DNA of 64,000 nucleotides from Tritrichomonas musculus (taxonomy: Eukaryota > Parabasalia > Tritrichomonadida > Tritrichomonadidae): contig JAPFFF010000008.1 in the NCBI GenBank assembly GCA_039105265.1, forward strand, positions 4,216,001-4,280,000. The letters are read 5' to 3'. Every line of letters begins with the position of its first letter. The first letter of the stretch is position 1. The position numbers were made by a program, and so were the translations under genes. The notes under the pieces are model-generated. The model did no database searches. It saw nothing but the letters and a program-made list of their open reading frames with translations, and was not told where the DNA came from. Positions 30,701-41,503 of this stretch are shown piece by piece.

Positions 30701-33700
30701 ATCCTTTTGTTCTATCAAATGATTCTAAAGATGATGATGAAATAGAAGAAATACTTGGAACAATAGATTTTGGTGCTGATGTTGATTTTGTCTTTTTCAT
30801 TCCTGACCGTTGTGAATTACAGGAAGGAGATATAATCACTTTTTATTTGAATAATTCGAAATCTGACACCAAAATATTTCAACAAAGAAGTGATTTTGAT
30901 TTCAATCAAGCATCTGAAATTAAATCAAAAAATATAAAAGTCACTTTAACAAGAAAAAATAAAAATATCGATGACAAATGCTGGGGTTATAAATTTACAT
31001 TTGTTGGTGTTTCTATTGATTATAAATTTTATTGGCCTCAGAATGTCTATTTAAACTTCTTCAATATTTTTATTTCTTCATTAATAAGAATCTATTGTAA
31101 TGCTGCTTTATCCACAAACAAAACAGACGAAGAAAACGAATTCAATCTTATTTTAGTGAATAATCTTATTCAAGGAATTAAATTAGAAGATATAGACAAT
31201 TATGAAGCCAATATTAATCAACAGAAACCAAATAAAATTGGAAAAAGACAACTTTCTAGAGGGATTTCAAGAGGTATTAATTATGATACAGATAATGATT
31301 CTTTATTTGATGAAAAAATTAAAAAATCTTTTATTAATGATTTAATTACAGTTGATGAAAAAAGTTCATCATTAGGAAAAATTTTATTTAATATTCTTTA
31401 TACAAAAACTGCTAAACAAATCAGAATAAGATTGAATCAAGGAACACAGTCAATTTTAATTGCAGAACATTATCTTGCTGCTTGCTTATTCAAACAACTT
31501 GGAATGATCAACACTTGTATTAAATTAGTTAATTCATATCAAAATAATGATTCAAATGATGTTGAAATTCCTAGTCGAATTCTGTTAATATGGAAGAATA
31601 TATATTCACTTCGAAAAATTTTGTTTTTTGAATATCAACAATCTAAAATAAATAGACCAAATCAATCTAAAAAATTTAATTTTGTTGAATTTACTGAAGA
31701 AGTTAAAAGAAAATGTAAATTGCTTCTTTATTCTGATCCAATTTTGAAATTTAATGCACCAAATAATTTGAGCAATGAAAAATTTGAAGAAACAATGAAA
31801 TCAATAATGTCTTTTGTGACTTCTAAAACCCCTCTTTCAAAAATTACTGATATTATTGATATTCAAAGAAAACGATTACAAATATCAATTCAAGCAAATG
31901 AATTAATTCTTCAATTTTTAGATCAAAATTCTATGTTTAAATCATCAAGATTATATGCTCAATTTTCTTATGGTTATAATTATCATCCATTGACATATAC
32001 GAATGCTTTAACAACTCGTGAATTAGACGATTATTATAGATTGGAAGATAAAGTTCAATCTTCATTTCTAAAAGCTTTTTACAAGTATGTGACAATTCCA
32101 ACAATAGTGAAAGAAAGTCATTTAAAGTATTTTTTAGATAACAAATTTAATGATGAAGTTTTTAAAGTTTTTGTTGATATTTTAAATGAAAATAAACAAA
32201 ACAAATCTTTCCTTCGTGATAGATTTAATTTTTCATTGATTCGATGCATTTTTGGTCTTAGTGTTAAATCATCAAATAATGAAATCATTGAAAAAATGTT
32301 TTCACTTTTAACTTCAGACGAAATTGATGTAAAATGTAAACAATTGATTTTAACTTTTATTCCATGCTACACAAAAATACATCCAGAAAATTTGAAAGTT
32401 TTTGATAAGAATTTTGCTTTATCTTTTCTTTCAGATAATTCACACAATCCAGTGATTGCCAAAACATTGTTTTATTGGTTATCTCAACTAATAAATCCGA
32501 ATACTGATGCTGATTTTATCAAAAAGGTTTTACGTGGAATTGGCCAAGCATTTTGTGGTCAGAGTTGCTTGTTCATTGATGAATCATTTTCAATACTCAC
32601 TCATAGACAAGTATCTGAAGGAATGATTTCATTTGTTAGACTTTTCATCAAACATGATAAAGATTTCATTTTTAATATCATGAATGATATCATTAGTAAT
32701 GTCAATGGATCAAATATAACTAGTATTAGTGATGAAAATGCAATGATATTGATTGGATTATTTGCTTCTCTATGTCAAAGTTTGTCTGCTTTTGTTCCTG
32801 AACGTTATTATATGTATAGATATGATTCCTATAACTTTATTGGATATAATTCAACTAAAAATGAAGTAAGATCTCATGAAAAAAATGTTTTCGGTACTTT
32901 TACTAACTGCGTTTCACTTGATTATCGTTTTCTTGATTTAAATGAAAAAGATATTTCAAGTATTCTTCAACTTCATGACATTCTTTCGACTTCAAAATAT
33001 TTTGTGAATGAAATAAATTATGAGCAAAATATTAGTGAAAGAGAAATTGAAGAAAGCATTTTAATATCAGCATTTTATTCATCTCTTCCAATGATTTTCC
33101 AAAATGTAAATAATGCTAAGATTATTTTGAATAGTGATAATATTAATCATTCTTTGACACTTTTCAAATTTGCTCAAAATAAGCTTCCAATAAATGAAAA
33201 TAATATAACTTTATTGGGTCACTTTTTGGAGAAGGCGATTAACAGTCCTCTTTATCAAATAAAAGAAAAAGATGAATTGGAAAGAATTGATAAAAATGGT
33301 TCTTTTCGATTTATGAAAATGAATTTTGGTGATATTATTTATAATGACAATAATGATTTGATCAAAACTAACAATAATCATATGAACTTGTTCATTTGCA
33401 ATCGACCAATTGATTCCTCATATGAAACTTATTTTGAAGTTAAGATTAATAAAATGGGAAGAAAACAAATGTTCTTTGGCTTCGTTGATTCCGAGGATTG
33501 TTTCATAGACAAAGCTTTTGGATTTGGATTATTGGGTGCTGAAGTTGCATTTACTAGACGATCACCATATTTGTCCAGTGTTATCGATATCTCTGAAGAT
33601 ACAATAATGAAAGAAGAACAAATCCAAACTAAAAAAGATGAGAAAGAAGATATCAAAAAGTCAAATGAAAACCAAGACAAACCAAATGAGAATCAAGACA

Positions 33701-36700
33701 AATCAAATGAAAATCAAGACAAGCCAAATGAAAATCAAGATAAACCAAATGAAAATCAAGAAAAATCAAATGAAAATCAAGATAATCATAAAGTATTCAT
33801 GATCAATGAAGGAGACTCAATTGGACTTTATTATACCACTGAATATTGCTATTTAGTTATAAATGGTAATTTAACACAATATCGTGTAATTCATAATCAC
33901 GTGAATACATATGTTCCACTTATTTATATTGACCATGATGAAATTGAATTGGAAATCACTCAAAATGTTACCAAAGTTGACCATAAAGATCCAAAGTTTG
34001 ACTTTTTGAATATCACTAATTATTCTCCAGACTATTTCAATGAGAAAGATTTAAAGAAATTACTTCAAGTAAAGCAAAAAATTTCACAAAATAACCTTAC
34101 TGAAGATAATCATTTAATTGGCCAGCAAGTATATATTGATAAAAAAGTTCTCAGCATATATCAACTAAAAATGGAATCAGTTGAAGCATATACATCAAAT
34201 CTCAATCATTATATTGAAAACTATGGAATAATTAGAGACATTATTCCATTAGAAAGCACTCCATTTGTGACCAAACTGAAAATAGAAACCTACAATGATT
34301 TAACAAAATCAAATGAAATTATTGAAATTGATTCTCGTTATGTAAGTGAATGTACAACAAACTTTTTCAATTTAATTGAAAATCAAGCAAATACAAAACT
34401 CTCATTTAATTCTTCATTTGACTTTAAAGATTTACCTGATCAACTGAAAAATACATCTGATTTTAATTCAATTACAAGTTATTTAAAGCATAAAACAATT
34501 ATTGATAATTCTAAATCAATTGCTTTAATAATGTGCAGGTATTTGACTTTGGTTTTTGTTGATTATTTAAGGTATTCTAAATCACATCTTTTACTTGATG
34601 ATGAAGCTATTAATTCTGAAGAAATGAATGTTATTATTAAATCATTAGCATTATCATTGCCAACAATCACATTGTTCAAACCAAAACTTTATCGTCAAAT
34701 TGACAAATACGACGTGAGTGAATGTACAATTTTTTCAGAAGACACTGAAGTAGATAATGGTATGAAGTATTACTTCTTGATTCCAGGTTATAGAAAACAA
34801 GTTTCTTTTTCATTCCAAATCTTTCTTAAATTGTCAGAAAAATTCATTTCCAAACAATTTTTGAGTAAATTACTTCATGCTTTATTTGAAAGTACTGAAG
34901 AAAAGTTTTTATTTGAATCTAGCAAAATCTATGACTTAATTCCGCAAAAAAAAAGAATTGAAACTATTTCTCCTTTAATTGAAAAGTTTAAGTTTAGTAT
35001 TCAACCAATTTATGATTTCTATTATAAAAAAGGTATTGGATTAATTCCAATTCTTATAGATTCTATTCCATATCAATTGCAATGCCTTGTATCATATGAT
35101 AAAAGGATAAGGCAATCCTCAGACATAATTTCTTACTTTACAAAAGACAGTTGTTTTAAATGGAAATATGATATTGCAAAAATTAAAGAACAAAATAAAT
35201 CATTTGATTTTTCAAAAATTCAAGATTATAGACTCAAATTTGGACTTTTTTTAATCTCGAAATATTTGGATGAAAATATTTTAAATTCAATGGGATTTAT
35301 TCAAGTAGTTTTCTTAATTATACAAGCATTTAACAGTTCAAATGTTCTTTATGAAAAGAATGAAGAAACCTTGAAAAATGAATTAATTGTTTACTTGTTT
35401 AAGTTGGCTAAAATAACGAATCCAATTGCTTTTCCTTTCATTCAAGCAATTATTGTTTCTTTCATGTCCAAAATCACAATTTCAAGTGATATTTTGGTTA
35501 AACAGGCATCAGATTCAATTCCAATTTTCACTAATAATTCAAATGGTTTATATAAATTGGATAGTTTTCCTGATTCAAAGAATGAAATTCCTCTTCTTTT
35601 ATCAATCTTTTCTATATTAATACAAACGCATTCTTTTGAAATTTCAATTGATGATTTATCACAAGAAAAAATAGAAAAACTTTTTGATAAATATTATGAA
35701 ATAAATAATGAAATCTTTATAATTGTTAATGATCAAGTTAACAAGAAAAAAATTAAGTTCATTGAAGGTGATAATACATTTGAAAGTAATGATATAAAGA
35801 AGAATTATCGTTCTTTATATTTGGCTTATTATTATAGTCTTTTGTTGATCAATGATATTAACCTTCCTTATCCTAAGTTTCTATTCGTTCATGACTGGAT
35901 TATGCAGCATTTTGGTGGCTTTAGAAAAGTGTTGAGTAAAGTTGATATTGATCATTATAATAAACAACAAAAAGATGAAAAAGAAACATCTGTTGTTTAT
36001 AAATCGGATGTTTTGGATAATAAATTTGACTTGGTTTGTTCTTATAAATTGTTGGGTAATAAAAGTGACGAAGATGAAAGTGAAAATAAAGAGAATGAAT
36101 ATAAAATTGTTGTTCATCAGATTAAAAATGATGAAAAGATTGTAATTCCGGATTCTGGTGAAAGCGTCGTTGTCTCATTTCCTCTAGAAATACTTGTTGT
36201 TCATGAGAAAGAGGAGAAAGAAAAAGAGAAAGAGCTCACTAAAGAAGATGTTTTTATTATAACTTTCTGTCCTTCTAAAGAGCAGCAGCAGGATTGTTTC
36301 GTTCAAAACTTCATCAACATTGAAAATGACTTTAAAGATTTCACATCACTCTCAAAGTATGATAATGAGATCTCAGAAAAATTGATCTCATCATCACATA
36401 TAGACAAAAAAGAAAACAACAATGAAAACAACAATCAAAATAGCAATTCTAATAATGACAATAACAATGGAAATAACAATCAAAATAGCAATGAACACAA
36501 CAATCAAAATAGCAATCCTAATGATGACAATAACAATGGAAATAACAATCAAAATAACAATGGAAATAACAACCAAAATAACAATCAAAATAGCAATGAA
36601 AACAGCAATCAAAATAATGACAATAACAATGAAAATCATGATGAAAGTGAGAAAAATATTTACAAAATGTTTGAAATTGAAAAGATTCCTGAAACTGTTT

Positions 36701-38217
36701 CTATTGAATTTTCTTCTTCATCATCTTACAGTGATCGAATTGTCTCTCTCCGTATCTACACCCAGTCTGTGTATCGCCGCCTCATTGAAGAAATTCTCAC
36801 AAGCTACGCGCTGGACGAAAGAGACTTTGGTGGTCAATACGAGAACCGATATTTGAATCAAATTATCAGTCCTGCCTACTCAATGTCTACTACTGCAAAG
36901 TTCCAATTCATCAACACAATTCTCATGAATGATGATAAAGATAATGAAAACAGAAGGCTGAATATTATATTCAACCGATTTGAGCAGCAAAAATTCATGG
37001 AGAAATTCCAAGAATCACCAAACAAAGAAAAAAATTCAAGCACAGCTCGACCACTTTTTATACAATTCATGGAGCAAGTTGATGAAGACTCTATTCAATA
37101 TCTCAAAGTATATAACGAACCACCATTTGTTTGTGATCTTATTGGTGAAAATTCAAATGATGCTGGAGGTCCAGGACGTGAGCTTTTCACCCAATTAATC
37201 GAAGAATTAATGAACGTTCACATTGGAATTTTCACCATCAATCCTAATCGTCTTCATAATAATAAAGACACGAATAAAGAAGATTTAATTCCTAACATTT
37301 CATCAGGTAGTGTTGATTCATATGATGATGCTTATTTATATCCAAAACGGTTTGTTTATGCAGGTGCTTTAATTGCTGTTTGTTTCATGTCTTCGATTCC
37401 ACAGCCAGTGAAATTGGCGATGTTTATTTGGGAATATTTGTCACATGAAAAAGTCACAATCGAAAGCATTTATGAAATTGATGAAGACTTTAAAGTAATG
37501 ATTCAAACAGGCGAATCAATTATGAAAGTTCTTCGATCAAATCCTGATGAAATGAGTGATGAATTGTTCAATCAAATTTTCACTCATGCTTTTGAAATTG
37601 ACAACAGTTTTGGCAAGAAAGTTGAATTAATTCCTTCTGGTTCAAAAATTAAGGTAACAAAAACAAACATTGGTGAATTCATTGATCAAGCAAAGAAGTT
37701 TCGAATGGAAGAATTCATCAATGTTTTAACCGAATTAAAAGAAGGTTTTGATAAAGTTATGACTTATAAAAATATTATTAAAATCCTTCGTCCTTCTGAA
37801 TTAAAGCTTCTTATTTGTGGTGAACCTGAATGTAAAATTGAACAGATGAAAAACTTCATTGATTTTTATCGTAATGATAACGTTGATGATAAAGCTCAGG
37901 ACATTTTTTGGAAAGTTATGGAGTCTTTCTCTGTTAAAGAAAGAATGGATTTCATTCGTTTTTCATCAGGAAATTTGTCACTTCCTGCTCCTGGAATGAA
38001 ATTTGAAAGAAATATCGAAGTGTTCGTGCTGTCGCCTGGCAAACATGGACCCGCTGGTGATAAAATGGCTTATGCACATACTTGCTTTGCCCAAATTGAT
38101 ATCCCATTCTATGACAGTGAAGAAGAACTTGCTTCTATTCTTAGAGCATCAATTGGTAATTATGGACTGATAACTGACCATACTATGAATATTGATGCTG
38201 TCTCTGAGTTTTTATAA
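27709..38217 (+). CDS. Giant HECT-domain E3 ubiquitin ligase (3502 residues) with SPRY domain
   Basis: The ATG at 27709 opens an uninterrupted 10.5-kb frame. The C-terminal HECT domain (about 3100-3502) has 'NDAGGPGRELFTQLIEEL' in the N-lobe, 'LPAPGMKFERNIEVF' and the active-site segment 'AYAHTCFAQIDIPFYDSEEE', giving catalytic Cys3459, which takes ubiquitin from an E2 before transfer to substrate. A SPRY/B30.2-like domain (about 1900-2060; 'RKQMFFGFVDSEDC', 'FGFGLLGAEVAF', 'CYLVINGNLTQYRV') is split by an insert of 'NENQDKP' repeats (about 1983-2027). A second Asn-rich insert of 'NNGNNNQN' repeats lies at about 2903-2981. The long middle is mostly helical, likely repeat scaffold. HERC1-like proteins have similar size and a SPRY domain; I see no clear RCC1 repeats. 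Likely a cytosolic substrate-selecting ligase. Confidence 0.92.
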   Translation: MSDQLLNSLSIGFDIKNHRELSPLIYFTETALYFESQNSYFPISNNNFRHLQSIPVIIHDIESAIYDSKLFDKNIEDKSFDSLSNTFSLYSSVLINDEFCHPIDVIESQKYDLSLLFSFLKKKLTRDLRQLPISTQRFPHFVNHEITDLHALQDIDIDQQNTEREAIKQLQKDEEKMNSIITKNSSKFLFNELIEFYDTIKKYRKSFTFSPSFILSCIKNFNSFLSSFLDDSNKPSQKSEGENLIYNDQDIFKYFLNIDSESCSDEEKQEKKKYFRIVLIIKMRLNMMIHKTVDFLIALIELIVFDEKNQISEDDQFTFKNFINEILPDTKKRSEIITNISIDEITDFYFSKEEKQSDFILTEKGLFKYQNDSLEKVEIELNYSNSKIAFSDGILYIVSPDDKRIHKILVPQVEDENKKDSSKAQKTHENGKERKRLSKKSLRKIERKKAYKKEEERKDEINFDNTIIDIPDYPIISVGAYDNNVRIIQLKGSNNGKAIMIFTNVDLIPNSRINYNIEEAFSDKLFQTAKQTQFEFEIRNKNEKSKLANINFSKDNFYVSFDDSSLQKWTIFNENGICEFTMNLVSPFIFSSNSKTKMDNNMFLYILEPISNSSEKAVSSIYFNFSTTNYYLRSENGFFLKHPYLQKLSDIVDNCSQFIINRKVTTPSTTADYYESRDEDKEKVPPKSIELPVSPEEMSSMFQSVNSLVSQFESIEFVINNLKDEEIKRFFICLFIKMSGICLLYGTNFYYASKDSMIESQQKRFAKFKSFIMNLFSSFGTSNSNDFEIIVRESIIITFCLAGKFIFLPDSYEDLHSFMKKVLSLDDESENCKKCLIRSLSFLFFKYPSSLYIIDEFIYKELLKYDQEINLHQLFYDTILFIKLENRFSQKIIDNEFIRFIEPYIQCLFKYIKRILNDESVPITKTIQLLYFFTIFEFDNPTFNLIMLKAITSISKELFNRINKIKGVIENDDDFYEKHKDSSAQKVAKRTKVLESEHPFVLSNDSKDDDEIEEILGTIDFGADVDFVFFIPDRCELQEGDIITFYLNNSKSDTKIFQQRSDFDFNQASEIKSKNIKVTLTRKNKNIDDKCWGYKFTFVGVSIDYKFYWPQNVYLNFFNIFISSLIRIYCNAALSTNKTDEENEFNLILVNNLIQGIKLEDIDNYEANINQQKPNKIGKRQLSRGISRGINYDTDNDSLFDEKIKKSFINDLITVDEKSSSLGKILFNILYTKTAKQIRIRLNQGTQSILIAEHYLAACLFKQLGMINTCIKLVNSYQNNDSNDVEIPSRILLIWKNIYSLRKILFFEYQQSKINRPNQSKKFNFVEFTEEVKRKCKLLLYSDPILKFNAPNNLSNEKFEETMKSIMSFVTSKTPLSKITDIIDIQRKRLQISIQANELILQFLDQNSMFKSSRLYAQFSYGYNYHPLTYTNALTTRELDDYYRLEDKVQSSFLKAFYKYVTIPTIVKESHLKYFLDNKFNDEVFKVFVDILNENKQNKSFLRDRFNFSLIRCIFGLSVKSSNNEIIEKMFSLLTSDEIDVKCKQLILTFIPCYTKIHPENLKVFDKNFALSFLSDNSHNPVIAKTLFYWLSQLINPNTDADFIKKVLRGIGQAFCGQSCLFIDESFSILTHRQVSEGMISFVRLFIKHDKDFIFNIMNDIISNVNGSNITSISDENAMILIGLFASLCQSLSAFVPERYYMYRYDSYNFIGYNSTKNEVRSHEKNVFGTFTNCVSLDYRFLDLNEKDISSILQLHDILSTSKYFVNEINYEQNISEREIEESILISAFYSSLPMIFQNVNNAKIILNSDNINHSLTLFKFAQNKLPINENNITLLGHFLEKAINSPLYQIKEKDELERIDKNGSFRFMKMNFGDIIYNDNNDLIKTNNNHMNLFICNRPIDSSYETYFEVKINKMGRKQMFFGFVDSEDCFIDKAFGFGLLGAEVAFTRRSPYLSSVIDISEDTIMKEEQIQTKKDEKEDIKKSNENQDKPNENQDKSNENQDKPNENQDKPNENQEKSNENQDNHKVFMINEGDSIGLYYTTEYCYLVINGNLTQYRVIHNHVNTYVPLIYIDHDEIELEITQNVTKVDHKDPKFDFLNITNYSPDYFNEKDLKKLLQVKQKISQNNLTEDNHLIGQQVYIDKKVLSIYQLKMESVEAYTSNLNHYIENYGIIRDIIPLESTPFVTKLKIETYNDLTKSNEIIEIDSRYVSECTTNFFNLIENQANTKLSFNSSFDFKDLPDQLKNTSDFNSITSYLKHKTIIDNSKSIALIMCRYLTLVFVDYLRYSKSHLLLDDEAINSEEMNVIIKSLALSLPTITLFKPKLYRQIDKYDVSECTIFSEDTEVDNGMKYYFLIPGYRKQVSFSFQIFLKLSEKFISKQFLSKLLHALFESTEEKFLFESSKIYDLIPQKKRIETISPLIEKFKFSIQPIYDFYYKKGIGLIPILIDSIPYQLQCLVSYDKRIRQSSDIISYFTKDSCFKWKYDIAKIKEQNKSFDFSKIQDYRLKFGLFLISKYLDENILNSMGFIQVVFLIIQAFNSSNVLYEKNEETLKNELIVYLFKLAKITNPIAFPFIQAIIVSFMSKITISSDILVKQASDSIPIFTNNSNGLYKLDSFPDSKNEIPLLLSIFSILIQTHSFEISIDDLSQEKIEKLFDKYYEINNEIFIIVNDQVNKKKIKFIEGDNTFESNDIKKNYRSLYLAYYYSLLLINDINLPYPKFLFVHDWIMQHFGGFRKVLSKVDIDHYNKQQKDEKETSVVYKSDVLDNKFDLVCSYKLLGNKSDEDESENKENEYKIVVHQIKNDEKIVIPDSGESVVVSFPLEILVVHEKEEKEKEKELTKEDVFIITFCPSKEQQQDCFVQNFINIENDFKDFTSLSKYDNEISEKLISSSHIDKKENNNENNNQNSNSNNDNNNGNNNQNSNEHNNQNSNPNDDNNNGNNNQNNNGNNNQNNNQNSNENSNQNNDNNNENHDESEKNIYKMFEIEKIPETVSIEFSSSSSYSDRIVSLRIYTQSVYRRLIEEILTSYALDERDFGGQYENRYLNQIISPAYSMSTTAKFQFINTILMNDDKDNENRRLNIIFNRFEQQKFMEKFQESPNKEKNSSTARPLFIQFMEQVDEDSIQYLKVYNEPPFVCDLIGENSNDAGGPGRELFTQLIEELMNVHIGIFTINPNRLHNNKDTNKEDLIPNISSGSVDSYDDAYLYPKRFVYAGALIAVCFMSSIPQPVKLAMFIWEYLSHEKVTIESIYEIDEDFKVMIQTGESIMKVLRSNPDEMSDELFNQIFTHAFEIDNSFGKKVELIPSGSKIKVTKTNIGEFIDQAKKFRMEEFINVLTELKEGFDKVMTYKNIIKILRPSELKLLICGEPECKIEQMKNFIDFYRNDNVDDKAQDIFWKVMESFSVKERMDFIRFSSGNLSLPAPGMKFERNIEVFVLSPGKHGPAGDKMAYAHTCFAQIDIPFYDSEEELASILRASIGNYGLITDHTMNIDAVSEFL

Positions 38218-38454
38218 AATAATATTTATTATTGAACAGTTTGTCAAATTCTTTAAATAAATTTTAACAAATCTTCGTTTTAATTTTATATATATCAAGA
38301 ATCTCTTTTTATTTTCACTTCAAAAAAGGCATGTGCAACTTTACTTCAAAAAGGACCAGCTCTAGCTTTTGAAATGAAACAAAGAGAAATTCAAGCAATG
38401 TTATAATAAAATTTATATTATGGATCAGTAGTAGTGTTGATCAATCAGTATTAA

Positions 38455-39133
38455 TGAATTGCTTTGGTTGTGAACGTTTGGAAAACTTACCAACTTCTTT
38501 CCCTTCTGATGAAACAAAAACTGACTCCATTGAATACTTAAAATTGAAAAGTTTGATTTCTAATTGTAATGAATTAAGATATTTACCTGTTGAAGTAATT
38601 GGACAAGGAAGCAGCAAAGAAACAATATTTTGCAGCTCAATTATTTTCCATCAAAGAAAGCAAAATAAATAGAAAAATCATTATCTTAACAGGAAATTCA
38701 AAAAAATTATCATATTCTACAACTAAATTCACTTATAATTTTGACAAATTGATAAACTATTACTAGAATAAGATGATACAGAAGGATGGATTGAATTCGA
38801 TTTCAATGATAGAAAGATCAATTTGAAGACATATCAAATTCGTTCCTGTTTTAATTATAATCCAAAATCTTGGAGAATCGAAAGATCAAATGATAAAAAC
38901 AATTGGGATATTTTGGATTATCAAAAAGATGTCATAAAACTAATGAACAAGAAAATTTTGAATGTCAAACAAATGAAAACTATTATCAATTCATCCGTTA
39001 CGTTCAAATGGAACAATGGAATAATACAATGGTCAAAATTATTAATATCTCAGATATAAAATTCTTTGGAACATTTAATAACAATGATAGAATAATGAAT
39101 GAAGATTTGGGATATTCTGATATATTTGATTGA
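38455..39133 (+). pseudogene. F5/8 type C (discoidin-like) protein remnant
   Basis: A piece from 38455 reads 'MNCFGCERLENLPTSFP', then breaks. From about 38775 the frame gives 'GWIEFDFNDRKINLKTYQIR' and 'KSWRIERSNDKNNWDIL', the classical first half of the F5/8-C domains that follow BTB-like heads in trichomonad proteins. A frameshift near 38920 moves the match to another frame: 'YYQFIRYVQMEQWNN' and 'INISDIKFFGTF', the second half. Two or more frameshifts and the lack of a head mark it as a dead gene. It sits just downstream of the HECT ligase. Confidence 0.75.
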
Positions 39134-40168
39134 CAATAATGATAAACAATGAATAAAAAAAAAAAAAAAAAAATCTAAATTACTCTTTTTTTATTATTAT
39201 TATATAAGATAACAATATTGAAGTACTGGAATATATGGCCAAATATTATAGAAATCACAAAAAATAAAAATTTAAATATTTTTATCGTTATCGTCAAATA
39301 AATGGCCATAACTGTTTCCTAATTATTTTCATTAAATTTTATTCAATTATCAACTTTTGGTAGTATATATTACATTTGTTTGATGTTATTATATCATTTT
39401 AAAATATTTTTATAGTAATTTTTAAATTTTTATGTATGATCAAATATGAATCATTCATGAATAAAATTGATAATTTATTGGTTAAAATCAACATAATTTC
39501 CTTAAAACATGATAATGATCATAAAATATTAATTTTGTTTTATTAAATTTTGTTAGAAATGTTTGAACACTATAAAAAAATTCTTTGATATCGACCTATG
39601 TAATCACAACATTTTATGATCCACTATCCATTTTTATCAATTATATATAATATACTTAATCAAACAGCTGTTGTTATATTTTATTATAACTTAATTTCTT
39701 AATAATACCTAAATTATTTAGAAATATGCTTAAAAAGATTTTATATAAAACTTCTTCTCAAAGAACAAAAATAATAGTATTTATAAACAAATCTAAAATA
39801 TAAATTGCTATTATAAGATTTTTACATGAAACAATATATATGGTTAATTATAATTATAATTAAATTATTTTATATTTTTCAATATTCACAATTAAGAACT
39901 TGAAATTATATGAAAAGTGAAAAAACAAAAAAATTGTTTGATCATTATAAAAATAATTTGTTTATAAATTTGTATCATTTTGTGAAAACAAATTAAGTAT
40001 TAACTATAGTATAATATATATCAGTTTAAAAATATTTTATCGGAGATTGATTGAAAAAAAAGTGTTTTATGTTTTTTATTAAGAATCAAGTTTTTTTTTT
40101 TCAAAAGAGAAATTAATTGATAAAAATTATAAATTATATGCCATACAATTAATAGATATGAAAAATAT
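39134..40168. other. Gene-free A+T-rich region
   Basis: Nothing coding or repetitive recognised beyond poly-A/T runs, including an A run at about 39153-39173. Confidence 0.5.
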
Positions 40169-40450
40169 TCATGAACTTTTCTTTTTACTTTTGGATTCTA
40201 ATCTCATGAAATCTAAATATTCAAAATAAAAAAAATGCAAAACATCTATGTAATCAAATTCTTTGGTATTTCCTGTTTCCAAATTCTTAACCAAAAAGAT
40301 AGGCCGGTCGTTTTTATGATACATTTCAATAACTTTATATTTTCTTTCAGGTATTTTGGAGTATTCTTGAAAATCTGTGTCAGAATATTGGACAACTGTT
40401 TTTTTGTCTGAGTTGAAATTTACTTTATAGCACTTAAAATCAATTTCCAT
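40169..40450 (-). CDS. Small hypothetical protein (93 residues)
   Basis: The ATG is at 40450; an in-frame GTG upstream is ignored. The sequence looks like a small folded protein with a β-rich core: 'KVNFNSDKKTVVQYSDTDF', 'RKYKVIEMYHKNDRPIFLV', 'NLETGNTKEFDYIDVLHFF', ending in a basic tail 'SKSKKKSS'. The alternation of strands and the 'KNLETG' turn faintly recall small chromo-like β-barrels, but I cannot assign a family. It stands alone in a gene-poor stretch with more than 1 kb of spacer on each side. Composition supports coding better than for neighbouring random ORFs. Confidence 0.5.
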   Translation of the reverse strand: MEIDFKCYKVNFNSDKKTVVQYSDTDFQEYSKIPERKYKVIEMYHKNDRPIFLVKNLETGNTKEFDYIDVLHFFYFEYLDFMRLESKSKKKSS

Positions 40451-41503
40451 TTTTAATAAAATCACTATTTTTTATATCAAAAGTCAGAATTCACTTTGTA
40501 GTATGATTTCTATAAAAATTTCTTCAATCCTTGTATTTAAATTGAGAGTCGTGCATTTAAATTCATATCTTAATATGTAATTTGTTATTTTATTATATTA
40601 TAATAATTATATGATATATATAAAATATATAACAATTATATATTAATAATATAATTTTAAAATATTTTTTTTTTTAATAAATTTGGCCCATTTTCTTTTT
40701 CTCAAAAGGAGCACGACTTTGGCGGTTATTGAAAATCGTCGTTTCGACTTCATATTGAAATATTATATAGTATATTGGTTTTTAAGCAAGTTTTATATAG
40801 ACCAAAAAAAAAAAATCTATCGTGGGGGAAAAACATTATTCATGTTTTAAAAATCTAAGTTATCAAAAAGTTTAACTTTTCAGAACTAACGTACGAATTT
40901 TAATTCTAAACGTTTTTACATGTTTGATAGAAGTGGTGTAAATACACAGAAATAAATCGATTTATCGACAAATGAAAGAAAAATATCAAAGTATAAAAAT
41001 AATTCAAAAAGTTGACAAATTGAACGATAATTTATTTTCACTACTCAATTTTTTTTATTTTATTCATTTTTTATTCTGAATTTACTTATGTATTTAGTTA
41101 TTTTGGAAATGAAATTTCATTATATTAAAGATAATAGTCTATTTTATTATTAAAATTTAATAATAAAATATCATAGAACCTCCAAACATCATTAAAATAC
41201 ATAAGTATCATAATTAATTGATTTTTTCTGCAGATAAATAATTATATTAGCTTGGTATGATTATATATAACAATTATTTGTTATTATTTTCCCGAAAACT
41301 TTGATTTTTAATAAACATAAATATTCATGAAATTATTATCTTTTCAACTCCAAAATGAAAATACTATATTTAATATGCTTTATTAAATAAATATATATTA
41401 AAAAAATTATATTTTGTAATAAAAATTCCGTATCAACAAAACATTAATTATATGAAATAGTATATTCGTTAAACTTTGAAGAAATGATAGCAAAAGTAAT
41501 TCA
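40451..41503. other. Gene-free A+T-rich region
   Basis: No gene, RNA or clear element seen. Confidence 0.5.

Noticed and set aside
36394-36639. Ile/Val-rich minus-strand and Thr/Ile-rich plus-strand frames
   Set aside because: They are shadows of the Asn-rich repeat inside the HECT ligase gene.
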